Shown here: positions 43,669-54,204 of the stretch, one piece after another
Position numbering within the stretch: the stretch's first letter is position 1
Layout: every line of letters starts with the position of its first letter
Assembly (NCBI GenBank): GCA_001579985.1
Contig: LRSR01005799.1
Location: forward strand, 1 to 54,204
DNA length: 54,204 bases
Direction: 5' to 3'
From: Hypsibius dujardini
Taxonomy: Eukaryota; Tardigrada; Eutardigrada; Parachela; Hypsibiidae
The notes under the pieces: model-generated
Seen by the model: only the letters and a program-made list of their open reading frames with translations
The model's database searches: none
What the model was told of the DNA's origin: nothing
Made by a program: the position numbers and the translations under genes

Positions 43669-45292
43669 TAGACTATATCGATATATTCCGTATAATAGTA
43701 TATTACTAGTATTGCGTTGCGGCTAGCTATTACCGTAACTAGGTAGTAGCGATAAACGATAAACGAAACCAACTATTGCAGCAGGGTGCAGGATACGGTA
43801 CGTGATCATTGCTTCGTGTGCGTGACGGACAATTTTATTTTGTGTTGAAAATTTGAGACGATTAATTTCGATGCAATATCCTGCTCTGTTAGATTATTTT
43901 TTTATATTCTTTATTTAAAATTTCCGCCGAGAAAATCGGTGAAAAATGAGATCTAATTTTATTATGTAAAACTGAATGAAACTATTATAGAGGGCGCTAC
44001 ACACTGTGGACGTGCTATCCCTTGATTTATTGATACAGCAGGTAAATTTTTATTTTTCGCCACGCAATGTACATTTACCGTACACTCGCGATCTCAAGGG
44101 ACACTTTTCTGCCCTACCCGTGAATTTTAACCAACCCGGGTCGTGCCTATTCAGTACCGTTCACCAAATTAGCACTGTAGGGAGAAATATACGGAAAAGG
44201 ACGACTGTACAATCAATCCATTGAGCACAGCGAGTAAGCTGTAAGAAATCAGCCAATCAGAGAAGGGTGAATCAGATTGAATGTTCAATCGAGTGCAGGG
44301 CTATACTGAGGGAGGCGGGACTTAGCTGTCCCTTCAGATCGCGAGCACACGGGTACTATTTCCTCGTACTAATTCGGACTGCAAATCAATCAACGCAAAA
44401 TCAACTGGACGTAGCCAAATTTCAAATTTGAAACCCAGTCGTCCTTCGTCCGTTTTCTTTTTTGTCTTGAAAAACACCTCTTGGCATTTTGGTTTTCTTG
44501 ATTTGCGGAGAAGACAAAGTGCCGCTTGCCCTGTTTCTGCTTCACCTTTTTCTGCCCCCCCATATTCTACTTCTTTCACGGGAAAAGTTTTCTCTTCATT
44601 TTTCTCAATCCCTGGAACGGGAATCCCGCACCTCATCTCTTCAGGCAGGTATAGAAAAAAATTGGGGAGAAATTTGGTTCTCACCTCAATTCTGCATGTT
44701 GTTTTGCCACCATTCTATTTTCTTTCATTTTTTCCCGAACCAATTCAGCCAATTTTTCATTGAAATCCTTTGGACTTTCCGTTTTCAGGATGGCTGATTA
44801 TAGAGAATCAGCCAATCATCTTAATCAGCTTTTTGGAGAATTCGATGGCTCCTATATGCGTGGCATCGATCGATTCATTGATTGGTTAATCTGATTTCGA
44901 ATTTTTTCCCTTCTAAAATGTAGTTCCTGTTGTGAGATTGTTTCATTCTCTTTCATGTTTATCAGACATTTTACATTTCTTCTCCCAAAATAAATTACTA
45001 GTTAATGTTGGATGATTCTGAGAAAAATATCGAAAGCGAGTCTAATGACCTTGGATGGTGAATTGATGATCCCTCTCACAGAGGGCGTCACGGTCGTCAT
45101 CGATTAAGTTTGCTGCGGCCGTTGCATTTTATTAAACTTGCTTTATTTTATATCGGATTTTTATTTAAATATAAAAAGTAGAATTTTAGAATTTGTAACC
45201 CCAGCGAATCTTGCTTAAATAATAAGTACTTATTTAAAAGTAATCACATTTCACGTTTTGGGTATTGCTGGTGCGTATTAGATTCAAACATG
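43669..45292. other. Intergenic interval after ASNSD1
   Basis: 1.6 kb up to the mariner element. Composition is mixed, with TTGATTGATTGG-type repeats at 44880 and AT-rich stretches. Frames of about 100 codons at 44334-44797 overlap each other on both strands and show no recognisable protein. Confidence 0.5.
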
Positions 45293-45294
45293 TA

Positions 45295-46584
45295 CAGGTG
45301 CCGGCAGCAAAGTTGGACCAGTTTGCGCGCCATCGCACAGCTGATTGGTTTCTTTTGTAACAACCCATCTCACATTGTTTTTGAGTAAAACCAAGTCAGC
45401 CGTTGTAAAAAACCACTTGTTGACGTTTGAACAATCAACCATGCTTGCTCCAATTAATTCTGAAACGAGGGGCGCCATCTTGGCCCACCATCGAAACGGC
45501 CATTCTCATAGAAAAATAGTCGATGCTTTGTTTGACCTGGCCTTTTCGGTTTCGAAGTCTACTGTCACTCGCGTTATCACGGAATTTGAACGGGAGAAGC
45601 GAGGAATCCTCAAACCAGCAAAAAAGCTCGATCCCCAGTGCCTGCCGTCCAAGCGTACCAAGGATCTCATCAGAAAAGTGAACGCAGCGACGAATGTGGA
45701 TAATCCTCCCACCCTGGACCAAATGACTGAACGGTACGATGTCTCTGAAAGGACAATTCGTCGAGTTTTGAGGGAAAATCTGCAATCGGACTGGTTGAAG
45801 AAGACCAAAACGCATGCCCTGTCAAACAAGCAAGTGCAGCAGCGTCTTGACTGTGGACCTCGGTTTCTCAAGCTTCTGAGGGTTGATCGATGGAAGTATG
45901 TAGTGTTTTTTAATGAGTTCTGGCAGTCTATGAATGATTGTGGTGGAATCCGGGACTGTTACTACCGGAAAAAGGGAAAACCAGTTCCGGAAAGTCGCAC
46001 CAAAAAGTGGAAGCAGACATTCCCCAAAAAGGTGATGTGCGCCGCAGGAGTGTCGTACTGCGGTGCGACGGGCATCTACTTCGTCCCACCGACCAGCGAA
46101 GTCAATTCAGCGTTCTTCCTCAACAATATCGTGAAGCCAATAGTAGAAAAAGACGTCCCCAGACTCTACCCGGGAGAAAAACACAAAGTCGTCCTCGACT
46201 TTGATAGAGCTTCCAGTCACACGACGCCTGCGGTTTATTCCTACCTCAAATCATAAAAAGTCAAGTACATCGGGAAAGAGGATTCAATGGCCAACAGCCC
46301 TGACCTGAGTCCTATGGATTTCGATCCGAACGGGATTTTTAAAAAATCAATTTTTGAGAAAAAACCCAAAGGCATCCCTGTTTTGCAACGTGCAGCGCGC
46401 CAGGTCTGGAAGGAATTCCCACTTAGCGTTTGTCGCTATGTTATGAAATCCTGGAAAGGAAGGGTGATTCAAATGCTAGACGCAAAGGGCTTTCAGATTG
46501 AAAACGCAAAAAAATAGAATAAAATACACACAACGGTGAAAAACTCGTTTGCGCAAACTGGTCCAACTTTGCTGCCGGCACCTG
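45295..46584 (+). mobile_element. Tc1/mariner element, DD37D (maT-like) type
   Basis: 1290-bp element with perfectly matching 34-bp terminal inverted repeats starting CAGGTGCCGGCAGCAAAGTT. It is flanked by TA at 45293-45294 and 46585-46586, the expected target-site duplication. It holds one transposase frame with two lesions. Identical ends and a clean TA duplication suggest a fairly recent insertion, 260 bp upstream of the next gene. Confidence 0.95.
45441..46517 (+). pseudogene. Inactive mariner-like transposase
   Basis: Cut-and-paste transposase frame. It could start further upstream at 45345; 45441 gives MLAPINSETRGAIL. Residues 1-110 form paired helix-turn-helix DNA-binding segments (SVSKSTVTRVITEFER, YDVSERTIRRVLREN). 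The catalytic part has VVFFNEFW where the first catalytic Asp would stand, so that Asp appears replaced by Asn. LDFDRASSHTT holds the second Asp, and SPDLSPMDF the third, 37 positions later. An in-frame TAA at 46254-46256 interrupts the frame between the second and third Asp, and the frame resumes to 46517. Both lesions predict no activity. The 37-residue spacing is that of DD37D (maT) elements. Confidence 0.85.
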
Positions 46585-46846
46585 TAATAAGCATTTTTAA
46601 ATTAAATGTATTAATATTTACTAAAATAAATTTTGAGGATTTAAGCATTAAATGTCCCTTTACATATTGATGTGTTGTTCAATGATTTAAACTAAAATAA
46701 AGTACAATACCCATATTTTATATTCAAAATCAAAAGTTAGTTTTTCGGCCATTTAAAATATACGTTAACTCTTTTTAACCAACTAAACGGTACAATACTA
46801 ATTTCATCCTGTTACTTTTTTCGTAAGGATTTCACCGGCCTTCACC

Positions 46847-48769
46847 ATGCTGAAGTGCTTCGCATTTTTCCTCCTCCTCATTCAGCACAACGCCCACATG
46901 GACGACGAGTGGGGCAAGGACGAGCTCTCTTCATCATCCTCATCGCCGGCCTTCCAGCTACCATCGCTCCCCAGTCCAATCGCTGAAGCGCTCACAATCG
47001 CCGAATCTTCACCCGGAATCAAGACTGACGCAGTAAGAGTTGCACCCAGACTCACTCCCACGCCGATCAGTGAGGAAGGGAAGAGTGGCGTGGACGTCGT
47101 TGACCGACCGAGAAGCGTCATGCCGATTCTGGCCGAGGCCGATTACGTCCAGCCGGAGTCCATCCATTTCAACAACATCAACGCGAAGGAAGAGACTCGC
47201 GGAATCTGCGGAGAACTGGAAGCTGTCAAGGAGGAAGCGTCGCAAGCCGGACCGGAAGATGTGTCTGAGGGATCTGCGGTGGTCTTCTTACACGGAGAAG
47301 GGATTCCTGATGTCGGGCTTCTGACTCAGGCGGCGAAGCTACTTCGTGGATTTGCCGATAGAGTTCATTCTGCGATCGGTGACATTTTTGACGGATCGAA
47401 AGAGCCTTGTTCGGTCGCGTTTTACTTACTGCTGCAAGTCGTCTTCGGCATGTTGACGTTTCCTTCCAGGACTTCAGGTTAGTCGTCTGGTGATGTGCAT
47501 TTGATGTCAATTTTTTTCCGCCGTCCTTTTGAACTTCATTTACCCGCTTTGGCTTTGACTGCTACTACTAGGGATCATCAAAATCATCAAGTAGCAAATA
47601 GACCTCTCTGATTTTGATCGCATTTGGTTCGATTTGAGTGAGAATATTTTTTTCATTTGAAAATCTAAGAGGACTTAGTACGACGCTAATAACTCCATAT
47701 CATGCAAAAAAAATAGTATACGTAGTGTTAAACGTTTTCTGTAAATATTTTGCATAAAAGGCTGATTTGCTTGGTGCTTGGTGGTGGTGTTTAATTTAGC
47801 GAATTTTAATCATTAAAACGTTAAAAATTCAGAATTATGTGAGTGATTCCTGAGACAAATCAGTTTCGACCCCGATTTGATTTAATTAATTTAATATTGA
47901 TAATAAAATGCTCTTTGAGAGCTCCTGTGTATCTTTTTTACCTGCAGCTGATTTCCCGCCCTGTCATTGCGAACTCTTCTCCCCACTGTTTAGGCGCTCG
48001 ACTCTACCTTCTCCTGCTACACGTCATTGCGATCACCCTGGAATACGTCCGCAGCAACAACCTCCTGCAACTGTCAGTGACATCCGTGAAGGGTGACGCC
48101 GCCGACTGCATCTACGACGACATCTGGATGATCCGCAAAACCGCAATGGCGGTCGCCGTCGCCGTTCTGGCGTACACCTGCTACAAATCCAAGATCGTGA
48201 AAAAGCCGCAACACCTCTCTTTGGCTCCGGCAGTTCCAGCTCCGGCGGATCGGCGTGACGGGAAGGTCGAGGAGGTGAAACCTTGCGAAGAAGTGGCCAC
48301 CAGTGTTCCGGACATGATAATCGACGCCATCGATCGCATCCGTCGCAGTGTCACTCCCTTGAAATTGCTTGAACCCGACGTGGATGCAAAGCCACGAGAG
48401 ATTATGAAGAGAGTGGAGGAGGTCGATGAGGCTGAGTCCCGCAACGGCGAAGCGCAACCAGAGGGCATACCGATACCGCGGATGCGAAAGACCCGGGAAG
48501 TCACTCCGCTGCTCGCAGACGGTTTGAAGAGCGGTCGTGTTTTGCGGTCGTCCGTCAATCGAGAGTCCCCTGCACGAGCTCCCCCTCTCTCGCAGCAGAC
48601 CCGCGAAGTCGGATTCGAACGCCGTGGTGGTCGCAGTGGAAGTGCCCAGCGTGAGACCCCGGAGCGATCGTCCACACCGCCCATGTGCCTCGGTGACATC
48701 ACCAACAACCACGCCAAGCTGCCGCAGGAGCGGAATGCACGAGCCAGTGATGTGAGCGTGGAATACTGA
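46847..48769 (+). CDS. Unrecognised membrane protein
   Basis: Two exons, 46847-47477 and 47994-48769, join TCA G|GC in phase to 468 residues. I recognise no family. Visible parts: an N-terminal hydrophobic stretch (MLKCFAFFLLLIQHNAH, perhaps a signal peptide); an acidic Ser-rich region (DDEWGKDELSSSSSS); a possible amphipathic helix (LTQAAKLLRGFADRVHSAIG); then three hydrophobic segments, SVAFYLLLQVVFGMLTF, LYLLLLHVIAITLEYV and TAMAVAVAVLAYTCY. The C-terminal 200 residues are charged and disordered, Arg/Pro/Glu-rich with REVTPLLADG and TPERSSTPP. Both exons being long and in phase supports a real gene. The layout resembles membrane-anchored scaffold or nuclear-envelope proteins, but that is a guess. 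The mariner element lies just upstream. Confidence 0.65.
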
Positions 48770-49718
48770 CGCGGATTGTGAAGGGTGGTGAAGCAGGAGC
48801 GCCCGCAGCGGATGGTGCTGTTTGCTGAGTCCATTTCCGAGGGAGCATATCGGCTTGGGTTCCTTTTTATTTTGCCTTGATCTAATTTTTATCCTTTTTG
48901 TTGTTTATACATGTAGATGGAAGTATTATTATTTTTGGGAAGTGTGTCGGCAGCTTCCCCATTGATGAGATTCGATACACAGAACACGTCAGTCTTTCTT
49001 TTTGTTGATTTTTATCTGTTGTGTGCAGGACTTTTGAATGCGTAGCATGCATGTAGCATACCGCACTTCCTCGTAGACGTAAACAGGATGAATTCGGACA
49101 TAGTGAATTATCATACACCCTCTCGCTAATAACATCAATCCACATGCTCTTCGTCAGCATCTGAAAATTTTAGTACAATGTATACTGTCGTTTAGATTAG
49201 CTTAAGCGATTACTTAGTATTTTCAACAAAAATTGAGTTTGATTTAATGGTCACACATACAGGACAGCGTTGAGATCCCGGCAGTTGAGCTCAGTACGTA
49301 AATCAAACGTATAAAAACTGCATTAGACTATAACGGCGCCACCTGTAGTTTCTGCACTGATAGAATGTTTGGCTCACCGGGTGAAGCCACCGAACTCGGC
49401 CCGTGCGTTACTTCATGCCCCGCCGGGTCAAATGGCTTGACTCGGTCAGTCAACTATTTGGACCATGTGGGTACGTGTACCGCGGTGACGTCACAGCATG
49501 TAATGCTACTGCAGTTTGTACGAGTGTACATACACACATCCGCAAGTTGAAAGAGAAAAAACGTATATTTTCAGTTCCTCCCAGAGTTCGCCGGATATTT
49601 ACCCTTTGAGCCTGCGCTGTGGATGACATTTGATTCGGGATTTCCGATACACCCTTCATCGAACTATCACCGTCCGTATTAACATCATCTTCGGAGTTGC
49701 CGTGTGCGGCGGTCAATC
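48770..49718. promoter_or_regulatory. Interval between the orphan membrane protein and GCN1
   Basis: Includes the 3' UTR of the membrane protein gene and the upstream region of GCN1. A partly self-complementary stretch (about 49365-49450, GGCTCACCGGGTGAAGCC...CCGCCGGGTCAAATGGC) may be a decayed foldback element. No exon supported. Confidence 0.4.
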
Positions 49719-51830
49719 ATGGGCTCCGCAGGAGACTCACCATCAGCAGGAGCCGCGACAACAACGGGCAAACCTCAAATCAGCAGTGAGGTTAGAAACA
49801 AATATTTGAAAAATCGAATTTGATCACTTTTAACGATTTTATTGTTTTTATAAAATACCTCGACGTTTGTTCCATCAGTTTTTATGGTGAAGTACAATAG
49901 TTTCTTACTTACACGAAATGTAAAAGAATATTAAAGAACGGGAGAGAAGAATATCGGAGGAGCCGCCAGTTTAAGTGTTTAAATATTCCTCTAAAATCTG
50001 ATTTGAGAGATTTTTTGTGCTATATATTTTTATTAAATAGCTCAAAGTTTGATCTATCGGGTTAAGCGGTGGGATTAATCTTAACGTGATTATAGCAGGT
50101 ATGAAAATCTGTTAACAAAAAGTGAAAGAAGAATGTCAGAGGAGCCGCTAGTTAAAATGTTAAAGGATCTTTTAGCCAGTCCCCCTTACTCGCTGCCAAC
50201 TATTTCAAACAGTAAAATAAAATTCTGACGCTGTTAAAGTCATTGGGAGTTCGAGTTTATTTCTCACAATGAAAAAAGGGACAGGTAGGGATGGTTTTTT
50301 TAGAGATTTGATTTTACCGTTTATACTTCAATCAATCGAACGATTGTCTGTGTAAGCAGGCTGCTCAACCGATCAAACAATCAATTGACGCCGGTGAATC
50401 AGCTGTGGCGTGCACAATCACTCAATCACTCTATGATAACTCATACTAAGCGACATCGAATACTAGAATACCGTTGTTTTATTTCATTTTAAATTGCGTA
50501 AATCGGCGTAATCGCACCGGCGTTGTTTCAATATTTCGTGTGATTAAGTGGCCGCTTTGATTTTAGTTTCAGGAGAGTTTGAAGAACTTCATCAAGCGCG
50601 GAACGACAGCCAGCCGGAAGGAACGCCATCACGTATTGCGCGAGTTGAATCGACTTTGGAGCGATGAAGCAACAGGTGCGTTTCGGCCGTTGATCGACGT
50701 ATTATTTCCGGAATTCGAATATGTTTTGCGCGTAGCGAGCCTAGCGTCGTCGAAACTGCGGCGTCCGTTATTCAGTTACAGGTTAAGAAAACAAATGGCC
50801 ATATGAAAGTTTGGGCTGGTCTTTGATTGATTGATTCGAATGAATTATGAGTTGATTGATTGATTTGATTGATTTGATTGAATTATGGGTTGATTGATTG
50901 ATTTGACTGAATTATGGATTGCTCCATTGCCAGATTTTTATTCTAAATCTGTCGATGTATATGGAGTGACATCAAATTTAAAAAGTAAACTGGCTATCAT
51001 GGTGTTCAAATATATTTACAGGACTTCTGACATGATGAGTAGAAGAGGATTCTGATTTTAAAAAAACATATATTTAATTTTATATAAGAACACAAAAAAA
51101 TTATTAAATCGTATACTAAAGTTCCAACTTATATTATTATTTAAAGTCCTTGATTTTATTTTAAATTAACGGGTATTTTTTGTTACAATTTTAGAAAATT
51201 GGGCTCCTTGTAACAAGGTAGTTATTTTATCTTTCCTAAACTTTGGGATCACTTTGCCTGTGTTTTATATTTTATTTGAAGCCCTGCAGAAGATAAAATG
51301 CAACTATTAATTGGACAGTTTCTCTTTTAATGTAAAATTTGAAATGTTTGATTGTGAAAAGTACGATTTTTGATAAAGCGTCCAAAAAATGCATTTTAGA
51401 TAAATTTACTCTTACTTATACAATTTATTCCATAACAGGAATTTCGGAAGGACCGCTGCAGACGATTTTATTCAACATCGCCAATTGTCTGCCGCGCTAT
51501 CTGGGCGATCCGATCTCGTGCCAGGAGTTGCTGAAACTCGTTCACCAAATCCTTGACAAGACAACCGAGCCGAACTATCCGCTCTTTTCCGCAGTTTTGT
51601 CCGGCATCGCGGATTCGTTGACACTGGAGTCACCGTCGTAATTATTTTTCATCCATTATGCCACTCTTGTTCGATGACAGTTGTGTGATCGGCAACTGCT
51701 TCATAGGAAATACTCTAAAAATCTGGCCCGACTGAGCTTGAAAGTCAGCGTTCTTGTGGCGGCAAAAGTGAAAGCCGGAAGCGCGGAATGGAAAACACTG
51801 GTCAGTAAAATAGAATAAATATGGCATTAC

Positions 51831-51870
<40 letters not shown>

Positions 51871-52768
51871 AATCAGTCAGTCAGTCAGTCAGTCAGTCAG
51901 TCAGTCAGTCAGTCAGTCTGTTTGCTTGTCTGTATGTCTGACTATCTGCCTGCCTCTCCGCATGACTATTTGTTGTCTACATATTTTTCTGCCTGCCTGC
52001 CAGTCTATTTAGATTCTGTTTGTCCGTATCTGTCGGTCTGTTTTTTGTCAGACTGTCGGTATCCTCTTGTCTTTCGAATGATTAACGGCCATCGCGATTC
52101 ACTCCGCCAATAATTTTTGTTAAATTTTACATTCTGGTATATTAGGTCGATATCCAGTCTCGATTGTTGTTTGTCGCTCTCAATACTACACGCCGCTGGG
52201 AGGAATATTTGACGTACAAGATAATGCGAAAGACTTTCTCGGCGGTAAGAGTTTTATTTACTTTCCATTTCTGGTATGATCCTTTAGCTGGGATAATGTT
52301 GTGTCCACATGCTCATTTAGGACGCCAATGGACACATCACAAAGCTACTGCAATATCTCACCCGCGAAGATGCATTGCAAGCATCCGCCGGATTTATTAA
52401 ATTTATTTCATACTACGCGCTCCAGAAGGGACACGAATGTGTTTTGGATTGCCTACGGAAATCGCCAGAGCTCATGGGCGTTCTTACGCATTTTGTGCGC
52501 TGGACTTTTTCATCAAAAACACCAGCAGCTGCTAGTTTTTTGGTACAGTAGCCCGTTTCAGTGGCAGTGTGGCTGTAACATGGAGAGCCAATGGTTAAAG
52601 TGCTTGCTTTCTCGATATAGCACCTGTCCGAAACGGGTTTTCTGCGTGTGATCGACGAGAAGACATTCAAGGACAATTTGCTGTCGCCCATGGTCAAGTC
52701 CATGTTGCGCAATCCGGAAGTCGTTCTACCCGGTCAGTCAGTCTGCCACACTGCTTAGTTTTCGTTTC

Positions 52769-52802
<34 letters not shown>

Positions 52803-52804
52803 AA

Positions 52805-52838
<34 letters not shown>

Positions 52839-54204
52839 AGTCAGTCAGTCAGTCTGTTTGTTTGTCTGTATGTCTGACTATTTGCCTGTTGCTCTGCTTG
52901 GAATATCCTGACTGTTTGTCTGTGCGTGCTTATCTGCCTGCCTGCCTGCCTGCCTGCTTTCCTGCCTGCCTGCCTGGCCGTTTGTGTGTCTATCTAGCTA
53001 TCCGCCTAGCTACATGTGGTTCTGCGTTGATGACTGGGCTGCCATCTTTTAATGACTAGAATTACTTTTTTCGATGAACAGCCGTGATTGCGGTTATTCG
53101 AGGTGTGTCTGTGGACCTCAGCCCGTTTTGCTTGGAGATCGGCAAGCAAATTGGAAGTATGTATTCTGTTTTTAGTACTTATAGTTTCATATGCCATTTG
53201 TCCTTTGTTTAATGCATGTGTAATTACGGAATTGACGTTCTTCCCACATCAGCTCAACTCCATTCAAAAGTGGAAACTTCGCGGAAGCTCAGTGTGGATG
53301 CAGCAAAATACCTGGCCCAACAATGCAGCGACACAGCCGTGGTGGATGAGTTGGCGGTCTACCTGTTTGGAGTTTTGAATGGTAGTTTTTTATTACAATT
53401 TTGTAGGTTGTTTACAAAATTCAAGTCGAATTCAAAATTAATTTGGATTTACCGCTTGTAAATAAAGTTAAATTAAACATTGAGACTTAATATTGATTTA
53501 ATTAAAAAAGATATTATTATATATTGCGACTTTAAATATCAATGTTTTCAAAAATCGATTTGTGTGTTTGTATTTCCCCCTTTTTCAGTAAGGCATTCTA
53601 AGTAAGAATTGCGATTGTTTCTCGTCAGGATCGGAAGGCAAAATTACCCTCGCGACCGAACGGACAGATGTGATATCCGGCATCGGGAACCTGAGTGCCC
53701 AAAAGAGGGGCGACCTCCAGGCATCCGCTGACCGAATCACATCGCTGTTTACGGCCGTCGTAGCTGGGGAAGGTACAGGAATAGTGAAGTATGTGTTACT
53801 TGAAGATACCAACAGTTCCTGTGACTGTTTCAGCTCATGAAGCGGTTGCTGTTCATGCTATTGCAATGTTGGGTCTGTGGAGCGCCAAGTTCACTCGTGT
53901 ACCCTTAGCACTGCAAACCGCCCTCAAGGTACTGGAATCACCTGCACAGGTTCATTTTGAAGGAATACTTGTTGTCATTGACACATTTGCGTATCTCCCT
54001 CTGTAGAACATTTCCTCACTGAAGTCCGCTGTGATCCGAACTGCTTACCTGGGTTGTCTGTCAACCCTTCTGAGAGGTTTGGCGCCTCCTGAATCAGCTG
54101 TGAAGCCCAGCTTTCAACATACCTTCCCTTATTTCAGATCAATCTGCCGAAGTGCCGGCCGATCTTGTTCCTGTCCTCAGCAAGATTGTCGAGACTGCCG
54201 CAGC
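49719..54204 (+). CDS. GCN1: GCN1 (activator of the eIF2-alpha kinase GCN2), 5' part
   Basis: GCN1 is a giant HEAT-repeat protein that binds stalled or collided ribosomes and activates GCN2. Exons: 49719-49790, 50573-about 50781, 51439-51637, 51707-51800, 52146-52244, 52321-52542, 52621-52732, 53082-53156, 53253-53381, 53629-53772, 53834-53928, 54007-54076 and 54138 to the right edge. The protein starts MGSAGDSPSAGAATTTGKPQ; the first HEAT repeats include ESLKNFIKRGTTASRKERHH. Best anchors: FKDNLLSPMVKSMLRNPEVV, DAAKYLAQQCSDTAVVDELA, YLFGVLNGSEGKITLATERT then DVISGIGNLSAQ, and AVAVHAIAMLGLWSAKFTR. These follow human GCN1 residues of about 270-450. All junctions are in phase except exon 2 to 3. 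Roughly the first fifth of the protein is here; the rest lies beyond the window. Introns 4 and 7 have CTGT tracts. Confidence 0.95.
51831..51990. repeat. (CTGT)n then (CAGT)n compound tract in GCN1 intron 4
   Basis: Pure CTGT for about 40 bp, then CAGT for about 50 bp, then degenerate CTGT/CTGC. Confidence 0.95.
52769..52975. repeat. (CTGT)n, (CAGT)n and (CCTG)n compound tract in GCN1 intron 7
   Basis: CTGT for about 70 bp, short CAGT run, then degenerate CTGT and CCTG runs. Same internal order as the tract at 51831. Confidence 0.95.

Noticed and set aside
44334-44797. Frames of about 100 codons on both strands after ASNSD1
   Set aside because: They overlap, are Phe/Ser-rich on one strand, and show no motif, splice partner or neighbour logic.
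46254-46517. Treating 46287-46517 as a separate gene
   Set aside because: It is the continuation of the transposase frame after a single in-frame stop and lies inside the terminal inverted repeats.
48181-48834. 217-codon minus-strand frame opposite the orphan membrane protein
   Set aside because: Antisense shadow. The plus-strand frame has a phase-matching exon upstream and hydrophobic segments; the shadow has neither.

Overview
The window is nuclear DNA from an animal. Almost every gene is split by short introns with GT..AG borders, and the proteins are metazoan: ZC4H2, RAB35, GCN1, ASNSD1, MED7, TMEM60, APC10, SV2/SVOP-like and SLC22-like carriers, and a Reeler protein. Seventeen recognised genes plus an orphan membrane-protein gene sit in 54 kb on both strands, often head-to-head or tail-to-tail. 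This points to a compact invertebrate genome. A tardigrade would fit (compactness, an AT-hook chromatin protein, no peroxisomal tail on NUDT19), but nothing here proves it. I saw no rRNA, tRNA, CRISPR or bacterial operon.

Layout. 0-11.2 kb: the 3' end of an SLC22-type transporter (+), OCIAD1 (-), an SV2/SVOP-like transporter (+) and a second, diverged OCIA-domain gene (-). 11.4-14.5 kb: a dense cluster of at least eight foldback (MITE-like) elements, with two families present as inverted pairs. 15-21 kb: a TAF10-like TFIID/SAGA subunit with a long Gln/Asn/Ser/Pro-rich N-terminus, and ZC4H2. 21-28 kb: ANAPC10 (-), a secreted Reeler protein (+), the RNA polymerase subunit RPB12 (+) and an AT-hook chromatin protein (-). 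28-33.7 kb: RAB35 (-) and GGCT (-) with an unusual C-terminal extension. 34-43.7 kb: MED7 (+), TMEM60 (+), NUDT19 (-) and ASNSD1 (+). 45.3-46.6 kb: a complete but disabled Tc1/mariner element with perfect 34-bp ends. 46.8-48.8 kb: an unrecognised membrane protein. 49.7 kb to the right edge: the 5' part of GCN1.

The genes do not form one pathway. Several are housekeeping parts of transcription (TAF10, RPB12, MED7, AT-hook protein), protein turnover or stress signalling (APC10, GCN1), small-metabolite repair (NUDT19, GGCT, ASNSD1) and membrane traffic or transport (RAB35, SLC22, SVOP-like).

The strongest non-gene signals are: (CTGT)n tracts in many introns, nearly always with CTGT on the sense strand; a 21-bp-periodic array of GTTCGCG motifs between GGCT and MED7; and the nested foldback-element cluster. 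Exon borders were chosen by hand from GT/AG sites that keep phase and protein similarity, and were not tested against transcripts.
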